DNA of 64,000 nt from Mesorhizobium sp. WSM2240 (GCF_040438645.1 NZ_CP159253.1:1240001-1304000); one strand, 5' to 3'; counted from the first letter of the stretch, positions 10,414 through 20,465 are shown. Numbers and translations: made by a program. Notes: generated from the sequence alone by a model not told the origin.

Positions 10414-11700
10414 CTAAATCCGGTCCCTCAGCGCGAACCAGTTGAGCGCGAGGAACAGCAGCGGGGCGCGAAGGCGGCGGCCGCCGGGGAAGGCCGGGAT
10501 CTTCAGTTCCTCGAACAGATTCAGACGGTCGCGGTTGCCGGCGACCGTCTCGGCGTAGAGCTTGCCGACGAAATTGGACAGCATGACGCCGTGGCCGGAA
10601 TAGCCGCCGGCCGAGATGACGCCCGGCATGACTTCGCGGACGAACGGCTTGCGCGGCACGGTGATGCCGACATAGCCGCCCCAGCCATGGGTGATCTCGA
10701 TGTCCTTCAGCGCCGGATAAATCTCGGCGATCTGGCGGCGGATGTGGATGTGTATGTCCTTCGGGTCTTTGGCCGTGTAGATCTCGCGCCCGCCGAACAG
10801 CAGCCTGTGGTCCCGCGTCTTGCGGAAATAGCGCACCACGAAGCGTGAATCGTCGACCGCCTCACCACCCGGAAGCACCGGGCTGTCGGCCGGAAGCGGC
10901 ACGGTCGCGCCGATGAACGAGCCGATCGGCATGACGTGCGAGGCGCTGACCGGCTCCAGTTCGCCGCCATAGGCGTTGACCGCGACCAGGCATTTTTCGG
11001 CGGTGATCGCGCCGGTCGGCGTCGTCACCCGGATCTTGCCGCCCATGGACGAAATGCTTGTCGACCGCGTGTTCTCGAAAAGCCGCGCGCCGGCTTCGGC
11101 CGCAACCCGCGCCGTGCCGATGAGCAGCTTCAGCGGGTGGATATGGCCGGTGCCCGTGTCGCGTATGCCGCCGTAGTAATGCGTCGAGCCCAGGCGTTCG
11201 GCGGTCTCGGCCGCGTCCATGAACGTCATATGCGGATAGCCGGCCTTGTCACGCATGTAATCGGCGTAGCGGCGGTAATCGTCGACATAGCGTTTCTTGT
11301 GCGAGACCGAGAGCTGGCCGGGCATGAAGTCGATGTCGATTGCGTTGACGCGCGCGAACTCCAGAAGGTGCGCCTTGGCCTCCTCGGCGAGATCGAATAG
11401 CGCCTTGGCGCGCGTCCAGCCATAGGCGGCCTCCAAATCGTCGAGCGAGCCGCGCTGGCCGGTGCCGAGCTGACCGCCATTGCGGCCCGACGCACCGTCG
11501 CCGAAGCGGCTCGCATCGATCAGGACGACATCGACGCCGGATTTTGCGAGGTGCGCGGCCGCCGACAGGCCGGTGAAGCCGCCGCCAATGATGACCACGT
11601 CGGCTTTCGCGTCGCCATCGAGGGCGGGGTAGGTGGGGCGCGGGCCGGCACTGTCTTCGTACCAGGAGACACCGGGGGAAATGGGAGATTGGTAGGTCAA
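10414..11700 (-). CDS. puuB: gamma-glutamylputrescine oxidase (FAD/DAO family)
   Basis: 428-aa FAD-dependent oxidoreductase of the DAO family. The dinucleotide-binding motif VVIIGGGFTGLSAA lies near residue 35, ASGRNGGQ near 70 and a C-terminal GYSGHGVMLSN flavin motif near 380. In the Puu pathway it oxidises gamma-glutamylputrescine to the aldehyde. Only a TTG start (11700) is available at this position; it is preceded by GGGGAG and AGGTG and gives the usual N-terminus MTYQSPISPGVSWYED. It lies 16 bp after a glutamine-synthetase-like gene, which supports the PuuB assignment over other DAO-family amine oxidases. Confidence 0.85.
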   Translation of the reverse strand: MTYQSPISPGVSWYEDSAGPRPTYPALDGDAKADVVIIGGGFTGLSAAAHLAKSGVDVVLIDASRFGDGASGRNGGQLGTGQRGSLDDLEAAYGWTRAKALFDLAEEAKAHLLEFARVNAIDIDFMPGQLSVSHKKRYVDDYRRYADYMRDKAGYPHMTFMDAAETAERLGSTHYYGGIRDTGTGHIHPLKLLIGTARVAAEAGARLFENTRSTSISSMGGKIRVTTPTGAITAEKCLVAVNAYGGELEPVSASHVMPIGSFIGATVPLPADSPVLPGGEAVDDSRFVVRYFRKTRDHRLLFGGREIYTAKDPKDIHIHIRRQIAEIYPALKDIEITHGWGGYVGITVPRKPFVREVMPGVISAGGYSGHGVMLSNFVGKLYAETVAGNRDRLNLFEELKIPAFPGGRRLRAPLLFLALNWFALRDRI

Positions 11701-11716
11701 TGAAGCACCTACTCCC

Positions 11717-13150
11717 CTACACGTTGAGCAGCAGATATTCCCGCTCCCACGGGCTGATGACCTCCATGAAGGTCTCGAACTCGGCCCGCTTGATCGCAGC
11801 GTAGGTGGCGGCGAAGGAGTGGCCGAGCAATTCCTTCAAATCCTCGTCGGCCTCGAACAGGTCGACCGCTTCGAGCAGGCTGCGCGGCAGGTCGATCTCG
11901 TCCTCGTTTGCGGTTGTCAGCACCGCCGCGTCGGGCGTGATCTGCTTCGACATGCCGATCAGCCCGCAGGCGAGCGAGGCTGCAAGCGCCAGATACGGGT
12001 TGGCGTCGGAGGAGGGGATACGGTTTTCGAGACGGCGCGCAGCGGGATCGGAGCGCGGCACGCGGAAGGCGACGGTGCGGTTGTCGTAGCCCCATTTCGT
12101 GTTGACCGGCGCCGACGCCGCCTGCGTCAGCCGTCGATAGGAATTGACGTAGGGTGCAAACATCACCAGCGCGTTGGGCACATGCTTCTGCATGCCGCCG
12201 ATGAAATGGCCGAAGGCCTCGGTTTCTGTGCCATCCGCATTGGAAAAGACGTTCCTGCCGGTCTTCTTGTCGATGATCGACTGGTGGATGTGCATGGCCG
12301 AGCCGGGCTGGCCCTGGATCGGCTTGGCCATGAAGGTGGCGTAGGTCTCGTGCTTCAGCGCGGCCTCGCGGATGGTGCGCTTGAACAGGAACACCTGGTC
12401 GGCGAGTTCGATCGGATCGCCGTGGCGAAGGTTGATCTCGAGCTGGCCGGCGCCCTCCTCGTGGATCAGCGTGTCGATCTCCAGGCCCTGGCTTTCGGAG
12501 AAATGATAAATGTCGTCGATCAGCTCGTCGAATTCGTTGACACCGGCGATCGAATAGCCGGCGCCGCCGCCGATCGGACGGCCCGAACGCCCGACGGGCG
12601 GCACCAGCGGATAGTCGGGATCGGGGTTCTTGCGCACGAGATAGAACTCGATCTCAGGCGCCACGACCGGCTTCAGGCCGCGCTTGTCATAGGCGGCGAC
12701 GACGCGCTTCAGCACGTTGCGCGGGGTGAACTCGACCGAGCGGCCATCCTGGTGGACGAGATCGCAGATGACCTGCGCGGTCGGATCGGTCTCCCACGGC
12801 ACCGGCGACAGGGTGGAGAGATCCGGCATCAGCTTGAGGTCACCGTCATCCTCCGGATAGGAGAAGCCGTTGCCGTTTTCGGGGTAACCGCCCGAAATCG
12901 TCATCATGAACACCGCCGAAGGCAGCGCCAGCGAGGTGTTGGAGGTGAACTTCTTCGACGGCATCATCTTGCCGCGGGCGACACCGGCCTGGTCCGGGGT
13001 GATGCACTCTATGTCCTCGATGCCGCGCCATTCCAGCCACTCGCTGGCTTCCTTCCAGTTCTTCACGCCGCGCAGGTTTTTCACGAATGCGGGCGTGCGG
13101 GCTCGTCCCCCGCGGCTCGACGGACGGGCTTCCTTCTTTGCAGGTGGCAT
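11717..13150 (-). CDS. puuA: gamma-glutamylputrescine synthetase (glutamine synthetase family)
   Basis: 477 aa glutamine-synthetase-family ligase. Visible signatures: EIEFYLV (near 150), GAGQLEINLRHGD (near 215), the ATP/glutamate region KPIQGQPGSAMHIHQS (near 265) and NRTVAFRVPRSDPAARRLENR (near 355). Coupled to puuB 16 bp downstream, it most likely gamma-glutamylates putrescine, the first step of the Puu catabolic route. A TTG codon lies directly before the chosen ATG 13150. The putrescine ABC transporter at 22.7-26.8 kb would feed this pathway. Confidence 0.85.
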   Translation of the reverse strand: MPPAKKEARPSSRGGRARTPAFVKNLRGVKNWKEASEWLEWRGIEDIECITPDQAGVARGKMMPSKKFTSNTSLALPSAVFMMTISGGYPENGNGFSYPEDDGDLKLMPDLSTLSPVPWETDPTAQVICDLVHQDGRSVEFTPRNVLKRVVAAYDKRGLKPVVAPEIEFYLVRKNPDPDYPLVPPVGRSGRPIGGGAGYSIAGVNEFDELIDDIYHFSESQGLEIDTLIHEEGAGQLEINLRHGDPIELADQVFLFKRTIREAALKHETYATFMAKPIQGQPGSAMHIHQSIIDKKTGRNVFSNADGTETEAFGHFIGGMQKHVPNALVMFAPYVNSYRRLTQAASAPVNTKWGYDNRTVAFRVPRSDPAARRLENRIPSSDANPYLALAASLACGLIGMSKQITPDAAVLTTANEDEIDLPRSLLEAVDLFEADEDLKELLGHSFAATYAAIKRAEFETFMEVISPWEREYLLLNV

Positions 13151-13216
13151 CAATCACCAGATTGTGGTTGCGGATTTTCCCACTATAGCCGGGCCGCAAC
13201 GCGGAAAGGAAGGGGG

Positions 13217-13672
13217 CTACTGTCGCGCGCGCTCGAGCAGGCGGTCGATGACCGGCTGCAGCAATTCGGTGGTGATCGGCTTGGCGACCACCGCGTCGAC
13301 AGCGGCGAGCGGCGCCGGATCGGCCTCGCAATGCGATTTCGTCGCCAAAAGGATGACGGAAGGCGCGTCGTGGCGGCATTCGCTGCGCAACGAGGCAAGC
13401 CGCGCCATCAGGCTCTCGCAATCCCTGTTATCGGCGCCGCCGTCGAGAATGACGGTGCCGGGGAATACCGAGCGCAGCATCTTTGCCGCCGCTTCCGGCG
13501 TTTCGGAAATCGGCTTGAGCCCCGACTTTTCAATGATCTTCGAGACGACGACCCGGTTTACCGGCGACCGTCCGACGACGAGAACCCGGGAAAAGTCCGG
13601 CGCCAGCACTACGCCCAGGGGGACTGCGTTCGTAAGCCGGCGGCGTGCCGGTTCGTGGCCTGATTTGGTCAT
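13217..13672 (-). CDS. stand-alone receiver-like domain lacking the acidic pair
   Basis: 151 aa starting MTKSGHEPARRR (ATG 13672; a longer frame from 13693 is possible). Almost the whole protein is a CheY-like receiver fold: VLVVGRSPVNRVVV at the first strand, VILDGG with the putative phospho-acceptor Asp, LLATKS with the Thr, and VVAKPI with the conserved Lys. The usual acidic Mg-binding pair after the first strand is replaced by Gly-Arg. No output domain. It lies 66 bp upstream of puuA on the same strand and may be in the same transcript. Its role is unknown; a phosphorylation-independent interaction module is an inference. Confidence 0.75.
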   Translation of the reverse strand: MTKSGHEPARRRLTNAVPLGVVLAPDFSRVLVVGRSPVNRVVVSKIIEKSGLKPISETPEAAAKMLRSVFPGTVILDGGADNRDCESLMARLASLRSECRHDAPSVILLATKSHCEADPAPLAAVDAVVAKPITTELLQPVIDRLLERARQ

Positions 13673-13789
13673 GCTGGCAATGCCGATCGTCAAGCGCTCA
13701 ATTTACGGTTGCGGACGGAACATAGCCGGCATTACGCTTACGTCAAGCTCAAAATGGGCTACATTTCTTCAAGTCTCAAGAAAACAAAA

Positions 13790-13821
13790 GCAGCCGGCCT
13801 TCAATCGTGAAGGCAGGCTGC
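13790..13821 (-). terminator. intrinsic terminator of the 81-aa gene
   Basis: Reading the minus strand, a 14-bp stem (GCAGCC and GCCTTCA arms, one mismatch, ATCG-type loop) is followed by TTTTGTTTTCTT. It lies ~60 bp after the stop codon of the 81-aa gene and ends its transcript before the receiver-like gene. Confidence 0.8.
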
Positions 13822-13880
13822 CCTTATAGTCTGGAACGAAATGTGGCCGGCTGGATGTCGACTGCCGGATAGGTTGTATT

Positions 13881-14126
13881 TTAGTCGTTTTGTCTGGACT
13901 GCGTGACGATCACCGGGATCAGCAGATCGCCCCAATTGCCATTGCCGCTATGGTGGCGCGCCGAGCGAACCAGTTCGACCGACACGCCGGCCTCCACCGC
14001 TTTCATCACCGACTGGTTGAGCCGGTGCAGGTCGTTGGCCAGCATCCGGATTGTCGCCTGCTGATCGGAGTTCATGGCCGACGACTGTTCCTCGGCCCTT
14101 TCCTTGACGCGGCTGATCGATGCCAT
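13881..14126 (-). CDS. small conserved-looking protein, 81 aa
   Basis: An 81-aa protein beginning MASISRVKERAEEQ with a strong AAGGAG ribosome site eight bases upstream. The N-terminal half is hydrophilic and helical (possible coiled coil, heptad-like LANDLHRLNQSVMKAV), and the C-terminal third contains GNGNWGDLLIPVIV. I do not recognise a family. It lies downstream of aceA on the same strand, separated by a family A palindrome, and has its own terminator. Confidence 0.75.
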   Translation of the reverse strand: MASISRVKERAEEQSSAMNSDQQATIRMLANDLHRLNQSVMKAVEAGVSVELVRSARHHSGNGNWGDLLIPVIVTQSRQND

Positions 14127-14182
14127 TGAGATTCTCCTTCGTGCCTGTTCTGCCCTTTCGGGCGTTATTTTTGATGGGTGCC

Positions 14183-14260
14183 GGGGACAGTTTACTTTTT
14201 TCCGCCCGTGCCGACCTGGAGGCGTCGCGGCCTTTCGCGGAAAGAAAGTAAACTGTCCCC
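14183..14260. repeat. dispersed palindromic repeat, family A, copy 2
   Basis: Inverted repeat between aceA and the 81-aa gene. Outer arms GGGGACAGTTTACTTT and AAAGTAAACTGTCCCC match those of the copy at 10256-10333; the inner arms (TTTCCGC/GCGGAAA) differ. The conserved outer arms with a variable core point to a dispersed REP/mosaic element rather than to a gene-specific regulatory hairpin. Confidence 0.82.
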
Positions 14261-14266
14261 TGCGTC

Positions 14267-15556
<1,290 letters not shown>

Positions 15557-15839
15557 AGATCGGCTCCAGATGGTCGAGGTCTCGGACGGTCTTCCCGTAT
15601 GGATAGCTTATCCGTGTATGACTTCATTTACATTGCAGTGCGATAGAGGCGAGAGAAATCACTGGATGCGGGAGAAAATAAGGGAAAACCTGTGTTGTGT
15701 TTGACAGAAAGCGGCTGTAATTTGTCAAAATTGTAAATCTCCAGTGACGATGACGGGGTCGGACGCCATGTCAATTCCAGTAAATTTGCCAAGGCGTGCA
15801 CTCCGCGTTGCCTCCCCGCAAGGGGCGCGGCGCTGACCT
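15557..15839. promoter_or_regulatory. divergent control region aceA / RamB-type regulator
   Basis: This 283-bp gap must hold both promoters. An AT-rich island at 15650-15760 stands out, with TTTGACAG at 15700-15707 and a near-palindrome AATTTGTCAAAATT at 15719-15732. RamB/PrpR-type regulators are known to bind TTTGC/GCAAA-like half sites; the TTTGTCAAA core is only similar, so assignment as the operator is tentative. Confidence 0.4.
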
Positions 15840-17288
15840 ATGGCCGAGCAAAAAATCTTCGCCGGGCCGCGCATCCGCCGCATCCGCACGGCCCGCGGCC
15901 TGACCCAAACGGCGATGGCCGAGGGGCTGGGCATCTCGCCCTCCTATCTAAACCTGATCGAGCGCAACCAGCGCCCGCTGACGGTGCAACTCATCCTGAA
16001 GCTGGCGTCAGTCTACAAGGTGGATCCGGAGGAGTTGCAGGGCGAGGCGCGGGGCTCAATCGCGGCGCTGCGTGAGGTTTTCGCCGATCCGCTTCTCGCC
16101 GGCGAATTGCCGGGCGACCAGGAATTGATCGAGGTCGCCGAGGCGGCGCCAAACGCGGCGGCGGCGATGATAAAGCTGTTTCGGGCCTACCGGGAGCAGG
16201 CCGAAAGGCTGTCGGACCTCTCCGAGCTTCTGGCGCGGGAGGGCAGGGCGACCGCGCTGCTGGGCGCCAGGCTGCCCTACGACGAGGTGCGCGAGATTTT
16301 CGAGCGACGCCCGAACCATTTTCAGGCGATAGAGGAAGAGGCGGAGGCGTTCACTACGCTGCTCGATCCGGGCGACGATTTGTTCGGCGCGCTGAAGGCG
16401 TGGCTGAAGGGCGAATACGGCATCGTGGTCAAGGTGCTGCCGGTGGCGACGATGCCGAACTGGCGCCGCCGCTATGACCGCCACTCGCAGCGATTGTTCA
16501 TCTCCGAGCGATTATCGCCCTTCGACCAGTTGCGCGAAGTGGCGATGGAAGCATGCCTGATGCGCATGCAGGTCGCCGTGGCGGGCGAAATCCAGGGGCT
16601 GAAGCTGTCGTCCGACGAGGCGCGGCGCATCGCCCGGTTCGAACTCGGCCGTTATGCGGCGCATGCGCTGATGATGCCCTACCAGGCGTTTCAGGCGGCG
16701 GCTGTTCGCGCTCGTTACGACATCGACGTGTTGAAGTCGCGGTTCGGCGTTTCCTTCGAGCAGGCGGCGAACCGGCTGACGATGCTGCAGCGCCAAGGTG
16801 CTTCGGGCGTGCCGTTCTTTATGCTCGAGGTCGACAATGCCGGGCACCGCTTCCGCAAGGCGGGTAGCCAGGGTTTTCCGCAAAACCGCTTCGGCGGCGG
16901 CTGCCCGAAGCTGCCGGTGCACGCAGCCTTCACCCAACCGGGCCAGATCTTCGTCGAGGCGGTCGAAATGCCGGACGGCGCGGAATTCCTCTGCGTGGCC
17001 CGCACGCTCGAAGGTCCCCAGGGCGCGTTTTCGGAGCGCCCGCGCCGCACGGCGCTGCTTCTCGGCTGCGACGTCGGCTTCAAGGACGAGATCGTCTATG
17101 GCGCGGCGCTTCCGGGCCGTCCGGCCGGGGTTGGCTCGAAGCCCGGTGCGGTTCTGTCGACGCCGGTCGGGCCGGCCTGCCGCCTCTGCGAGCGCTCCGG
17201 CTGCCTCTCGCGCGCCGAGCCGCCGGTGACCCGGCCGCTCGGGCTGGACGAAATGGTGACAGGGTTGAGCGCCTTCGATTTCCAGTAG
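15840..17288 (+). CDS. RamB/ScfR-type short-chain fatty acyl transcriptional regulator
   Basis: 482 aa. Residues ~8-65 form an XRE helix-turn-helix (IRTARGLTQTAMAEGLGISP...LNLIERNQRPL); the middle is an ImmA/IrrE-like domain and the C-terminal third matches the short-chain fatty acyl regulator group (RamB, PrpR, ScfR). Near the C-terminus a cysteine cluster C-R-L-C-E-R-S-G-C is conserved in type; mycobacterial PrpR has been reported to carry an Fe-S cluster. Family members bind acyl-CoA and control aceA or methylcitrate genes. The divergent position to aceA makes isocitrate lyase its likely target. Confidence 0.88.
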   Translation: MAEQKIFAGPRIRRIRTARGLTQTAMAEGLGISPSYLNLIERNQRPLTVQLILKLASVYKVDPEELQGEARGSIAALREVFADPLLAGELPGDQELIEVAEAAPNAAAAMIKLFRAYREQAERLSDLSELLAREGRATALLGARLPYDEVREIFERRPNHFQAIEEEAEAFTTLLDPGDDLFGALKAWLKGEYGIVVKVLPVATMPNWRRRYDRHSQRLFISERLSPFDQLREVAMEACLMRMQVAVAGEIQGLKLSSDEARRIARFELGRYAAHALMMPYQAFQAAAVRARYDIDVLKSRFGVSFEQAANRLTMLQRQGASGVPFFMLEVDNAGHRFRKAGSQGFPQNRFGGGCPKLPVHAAFTQPGQIFVEAVEMPDGAEFLCVARTLEGPQGAFSERPRRTALLLGCDVGFKDEIVYGAALPGRPAGVGSKPGAVLSTPVGPACRLCERSGCLSRAEPPVTRPLGLDEMVTGLSAFDFQ

Positions 17289-17295
17289 GCTCTCT

Positions 17296-18513
17296 TCAGG
17301 ATGCGGTCGCGGCGGCAACTCGTCGCCTGCGCAGCAGGGCGGCCGCCGCAGCGCCGGCCGCTATCAGGCCGACGACCAGTCCCGTATAGATGTAGGTGTC
17401 GGCGAAGCCGAAGGCGGCGATCATCGGCTGGCTGACGAAGGGCGATATGAAGTGCCCGGCAAAGACGCTCGCCGTCATTCCGCCGGCGACGCGCCCGCGC
17501 ATTTCGGGCGCTGCCGCGGCCATGGCTGCCGCCGCGATATTGGGCATTACCATGCCGAGACCCAGGCCAACGACGCCGGCGCCCGACAGCACCACGACCA
17601 GCGAGTTCGCCTGTCCTAGCAGCACATAGCCTGTGGCCATGAAGCCGAAGGCGAGGCCGAACACGCCGGTCACGCCAAAACGGGCGCGCAGCCGGGCGTA
17701 GAGGAGAGACGCAATCGCCCCGATCATGTTGCCAAGGCCGATAGCAAGCCCCGCCAGCGTAGGCGAGCCGATGCCCATGGAGTTGAGATAGAAGGGCAAC
17801 TGCGTTGGGATCAAATAGAAGGCGACGCTGTTCAGCACAGCGGCCAGATAGACCGCTGCGACGGCGAGCCATAAGGTCACCTGGGCCGCTTGCGCGGGAA
17901 TTGCGGCAGCCGCGGGATGGCTGCGCGCCGGCTCGTTGATGAACGCAAACACCGCCGGGATCAGAAGCAGCGACAGGCCATAGACGGCAAAAGGCGCACG
18001 CCAGTGCAGTTCGGCCAACATGCCCCCGCCTGTCAGGAAGACGAGCCCGCCGATGCCGACGAATGCCGCCTGCAGTCCCATGAAGCGATCACGCGCCGGC
18101 CCGCTGAAATAGTCGCCGACAAGGGCGGTGGCCGTCGTCATCACGCCGGCGACCGCGACGCCGAGCAGCGCTCGGCCGACGAGGAGCCCCGGCAGGCTGT
18201 CTGTCAGCAGTCCGTACATGCCGCTCAGCCCGTAGAGCAGCGCGGCTGCGATCAGCAGCGGCCGGCGGCCGAAACGATCCACAAGACTGCCGGCAAGTGG
18301 TGCGCACACGACGATGAAGAGCGCCGGCAGCGTGAGTACGAGCCGGGTGAGGATCTCGACATTGTCGCTACCGACAAAATGACTTTCGATGGCCGGCAGC
18401 GATGGCGCGATCGTGGCGCCGGCCATGATGGTGAGCATGCTGACCAGCAATAGTGTCGCGTTGCGGCCGATGCGTGTGGTTTCGGCCGGCTCGATCCGCT
18501 GAAGCGCGTTCAT
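17296..18513 (-). CDS. MFS transporter
   Basis: 405-aa membrane protein with about 12 hydrophobic segments. The MFS loop motif GSLVDRFGRRPLL lies near residue 80 and GRALLGVAVAGVMTT near 115, resembling drug:H+ antiporters. Start ATG 18513 overlaps the TGA of the FMN reductase gene by four bases (ATGA), so the two are translationally coupled. The coupling and the SoxR-like promoter upstream suggest export of a redox-active or toxic compound. The substrate is not predictable. Confidence 0.9.
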   Translation of the reverse strand: MNALQRIEPAETTRIGRNATLLLVSMLTIMAGATIAPSLPAIESHFVGSDNVEILTRLVLTLPALFIVVCAPLAGSLVDRFGRRPLLIAAALLYGLSGMYGLLTDSLPGLLVGRALLGVAVAGVMTTATALVGDYFSGPARDRFMGLQAAFVGIGGLVFLTGGGMLAELHWRAPFAVYGLSLLLIPAVFAFINEPARSHPAAAAIPAQAAQVTLWLAVAAVYLAAVLNSVAFYLIPTQLPFYLNSMGIGSPTLAGLAIGLGNMIGAIASLLYARLRARFGVTGVFGLAFGFMATGYVLLGQANSLVVVLSGAGVVGLGLGMVMPNIAAAAMAAAAPEMRGRVAGGMTASVFAGHFISPFVSQPMIAAFGFADTYIYTGLVVGLIAAGAAAAALLRRRRVAAATAS

Positions 18514-19058
18514 GCCGCCACCTCGGCGTAGGGCGCGTTTGCGCGGGCATCCCGCAGGTTGATAGCCCACCATTGCAGCCGCGACAGCAAGACGTTCATC
18601 GCCCGGCGGGCCTCCCGCGGCTCGATCAGTTCCCCTTTTTCGTCGAACTTGCTCCAGGCGCTGGTAAAGCTCACCGTGTCGCGGATGGCCACGACGTGAA
18701 GCTCGGCGAATACCAGGCGCAACTGCTCGACGGCGCGCAAGCCGCCCGAGATTCCGCCATAGGACACGAAGGCGAGCGGCTTGGCCTGCCATTGCTTGCT
18801 GTAGGCGTCGATCAGCGATTTGAGATCGGCCGTGTAGCCGTGGTTGTATTCGGGCGTGACGACCACAAAGGCGTCGGCGTCGCCCAGGCGGCGCGCGAGT
18901 TCGGCGCGGCCAATGGTGAGATCGCGCGGGTCGATCAGGTTTAGGGTGAACTGTTCGCGGCCGCGAATCTCGCTCGCGACCCAGTTGGCGACCGTGTCGC
19001 AAAAGCGGCCTTCGCGGGCGCTTCCATAGATCAGGCCGAGCTTTATTTTCTGAGGCAT
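18510..19058 (-). CDS. NADPH-dependent FMN reductase
   Basis: 182-aa flavodoxin-like protein of the NADPH-dependent FMN reductase family. The FMN phosphate loop GSAREGRFCDTVANW is near residue 12, PEYNHGYTADLKSLIDA near 70-85 and YGGISGGLRA near 100. Family members reduce quinones, azo dyes, chromate or free FMN. First gene of a two-gene operon with the MFS transporter; the promoter 41 bp upstream has SoxR/MerR-type geometry. Confidence 0.92.
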   Translation of the reverse strand: MPQKIKLGLIYGSAREGRFCDTVANWVASEIRGREQFTLNLIDPRDLTIGRAELARRLGDADAFVVVTPEYNHGYTADLKSLIDAYSKQWQAKPLAFVSYGGISGGLRAVEQLRLVFAELHVVAIRDTVSFTSAWSKFDEKGELIEPREARRAMNVLLSRLQWWAINLRDARANAPYAEVAA

Positions 19059-19098
19059 TGCGGAGTGGCTCCGTTTCGGGATTCAAGTGGGAGCCTCG

Positions 19099-19129
19099 TC
19101 TATAGAACCTCAACTAAGGTTTAGGTCAA
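19099..19129 (-). promoter_or_regulatory. SoxR/MerR-type promoter of the FMN reductase-MFS operon
   Basis: On the minus strand the -35 TTGACC (19124-19129) and -10 TATAGA (19099-19104) are separated by exactly 19 bp, the over-long spacer characteristic of SoxR/MerR-activated promoters. The spacer holds a near-perfect dyad ACCTAAAC-N4-GTTGAGGT (19107-19126). Its core CCTAAA-N6-TTGAGG differs by one base from the symmetrical SoxR half-site pattern CCTCAA-N6-TTGAGG. The gene starts at 19058. No soxR gene is in the window. Confidence 0.7.
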
Positions 19130-19224
19130 GGGCGAAAAGCGCGACGGCGATGCGATACGCGAACCCCGCTCAATGCCGATTGCCGTGACATCCCGACGAC
19201 CGCAGGATGGGAGGCCAGTATCGC

Positions 19225-20100
19225 CTACCCCTCGCCAAACGGCCTCTCCCCCGCAAATAGCGCGGAATGTGCAGTGACGAGCGCAACAATGCGGTCGATG
19301 ACGGTGCGCACCTCGCGGCGGTGACGATCGTCATTATGCATGACGATCCACTGGCCTTCGCGTAGTTCCTCGATCGTGCCGCCGGCCCGCTCCAGCAACG
19401 GGTCGCGATCGCCGGCAAAGCACGGAAGCACTCCTGTGCCGACGCCGGCGCGAATGAGGTCATGCAGCGTCCGGGGTGTATTCGCCCAGGCGGCTATGTC
19501 GATGCCCGGTTGCGCTGCGACCCAGTTGGCCGAGCGGGTCGCCCGGTCTTCCGGGGTGATGGCAACCCAGTCGTCCCGCTGGGCGCCGGGACGGTTGCGG
19601 GCGCGGAACGGCGCCTGCGCTACTTCGACGGTGCGTCGCGCCGCAAGATTGGGGCTGTCGGGCTGGCGGTTGCGCACGCCGATCTCGACTTCGCGGTGAG
19701 CAATGTCGAGCTTTGCTTCCGTGGTCTTGAAAGCGATGCGGAACGGATCGGAAGGCGTCCACAGCCGCGCGAAGTTTTCCGCGAAGAAATTGGCCGTCCA
19801 GGTGCCGGCCGAGATACGCACCGTGGCTCGATTGTCGTCCGCTTCCAGCCATTCCTCGATCGGCCTGGCGCTCGCCTCGACGGCAAGCGCCTTGGCGAGC
19901 AGCGCACGGCCATGCTCGGTCAGTTCGTAACCGGTCTGGCGCCGCACGAAGAGCGGCCGGGCCAAAACCTGTTCAAGCGCCAGCATGCGCCGCCCGACCG
20001 TGGCGGGGCTGGAGCCGAGTTCGGCGGCGGCCGCCGACAGCCCGCCGCCGCGTGCCACGCGAACGAAAATCCGAAGATCGTTCCAGTCGATGTTTTTCAT
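19225..20100 (-). CDS. LysR family transcriptional regulator
   Basis: 291 aa. N-terminal winged helix-turn-helix (DLRIFVRVARGGGLSAAAAELGSSPATVGRRMLALEQ, about residues 6-43) and a substrate-binding-like C-terminal domain. The helix pattern SPATVGRRM resembles the subgroup that uses GRR instead of the common SQPALSRQI. Start 20100 gives the standard length; a longer frame to 20163 lacks support. It lies upstream of, and on the same strand as, the FMN reductase operon (166 bp gap), and nearly abuts a small divergent ORF. Target unknown. Confidence 0.88.
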   Translation of the reverse strand: MKNIDWNDLRIFVRVARGGGLSAAAAELGSSPATVGRRMLALEQVLARPLFVRRQTGYELTEHGRALLAKALAVEASARPIEEWLEADDNRATVRISAGTWTANFFAENFARLWTPSDPFRIAFKTTEAKLDIAHREVEIGVRNRQPDSPNLAARRTVEVAQAPFRARNRPGAQRDDWVAITPEDRATRSANWVAAQPGIDIAAWANTPRTLHDLIRAGVGTGVLPCFAGDRDPLLERAGGTIEELREGQWIVMHNDDRHRREVRTVIDRIVALVTAHSALFAGERPFGEG

Positions 20101-20130
20101 TGCTGAAAAACATACTGCGGATTTCAGCCG

Positions 20131-20442
20131 ATGAACAGCTTGGCAACGAGCCTTATCATTCAATTACGAAACAGCGGCGAAAGGATATATGCCGTGGAAC
20201 AGATGCTTGTCTGGACCTTCATTCACCGGGAGGTGTTGCGGACGCGGGCCAACAGGAGGCCTGTCGATATCGTCGATATCTGCGAAGATAATACGTCCAC
20301 GCTTGGGCTTTTCCGGCGCATCGGCCGTGTGCTCAACTGGGTGACAACGCGGCGAGAACTGCGCAAACTCACATCGGACCGCGGATTGGAACCGCCGAAG
20401 GAAGGCCGGCAGTGCCTGGACACATGCGATCTGCGGCGATGA
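20131..20442 (+). CDS. hypothetical small protein, 103 aa
   Basis: An ATG-started frame of 103 codons between lysR and yrbL. The predicted protein is basic, with a hydrophobic first third (MNSLATSLIIQLRN and YAVEQMLVWTFIHREVL) and helical TRRELRKLTSDRG. Base composition is less GC-rich than the neighbours. No good Shine-Dalgarno precedes the ATG and I recognise no family, so it may be a chance frame. Confidence 0.4.
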   Translation: MNSLATSLIIQLRNSGERIYAVEQMLVWTFIHREVLRTRANRRPVDIVDICEDNTSTLGLFRRIGRVLNWVTTRRELRKLTSDRGLEPPKEGRQCLDTCDLRR

Positions 20443-20465
20443 GGCCGCAACGCTTCTAGGGGCGG

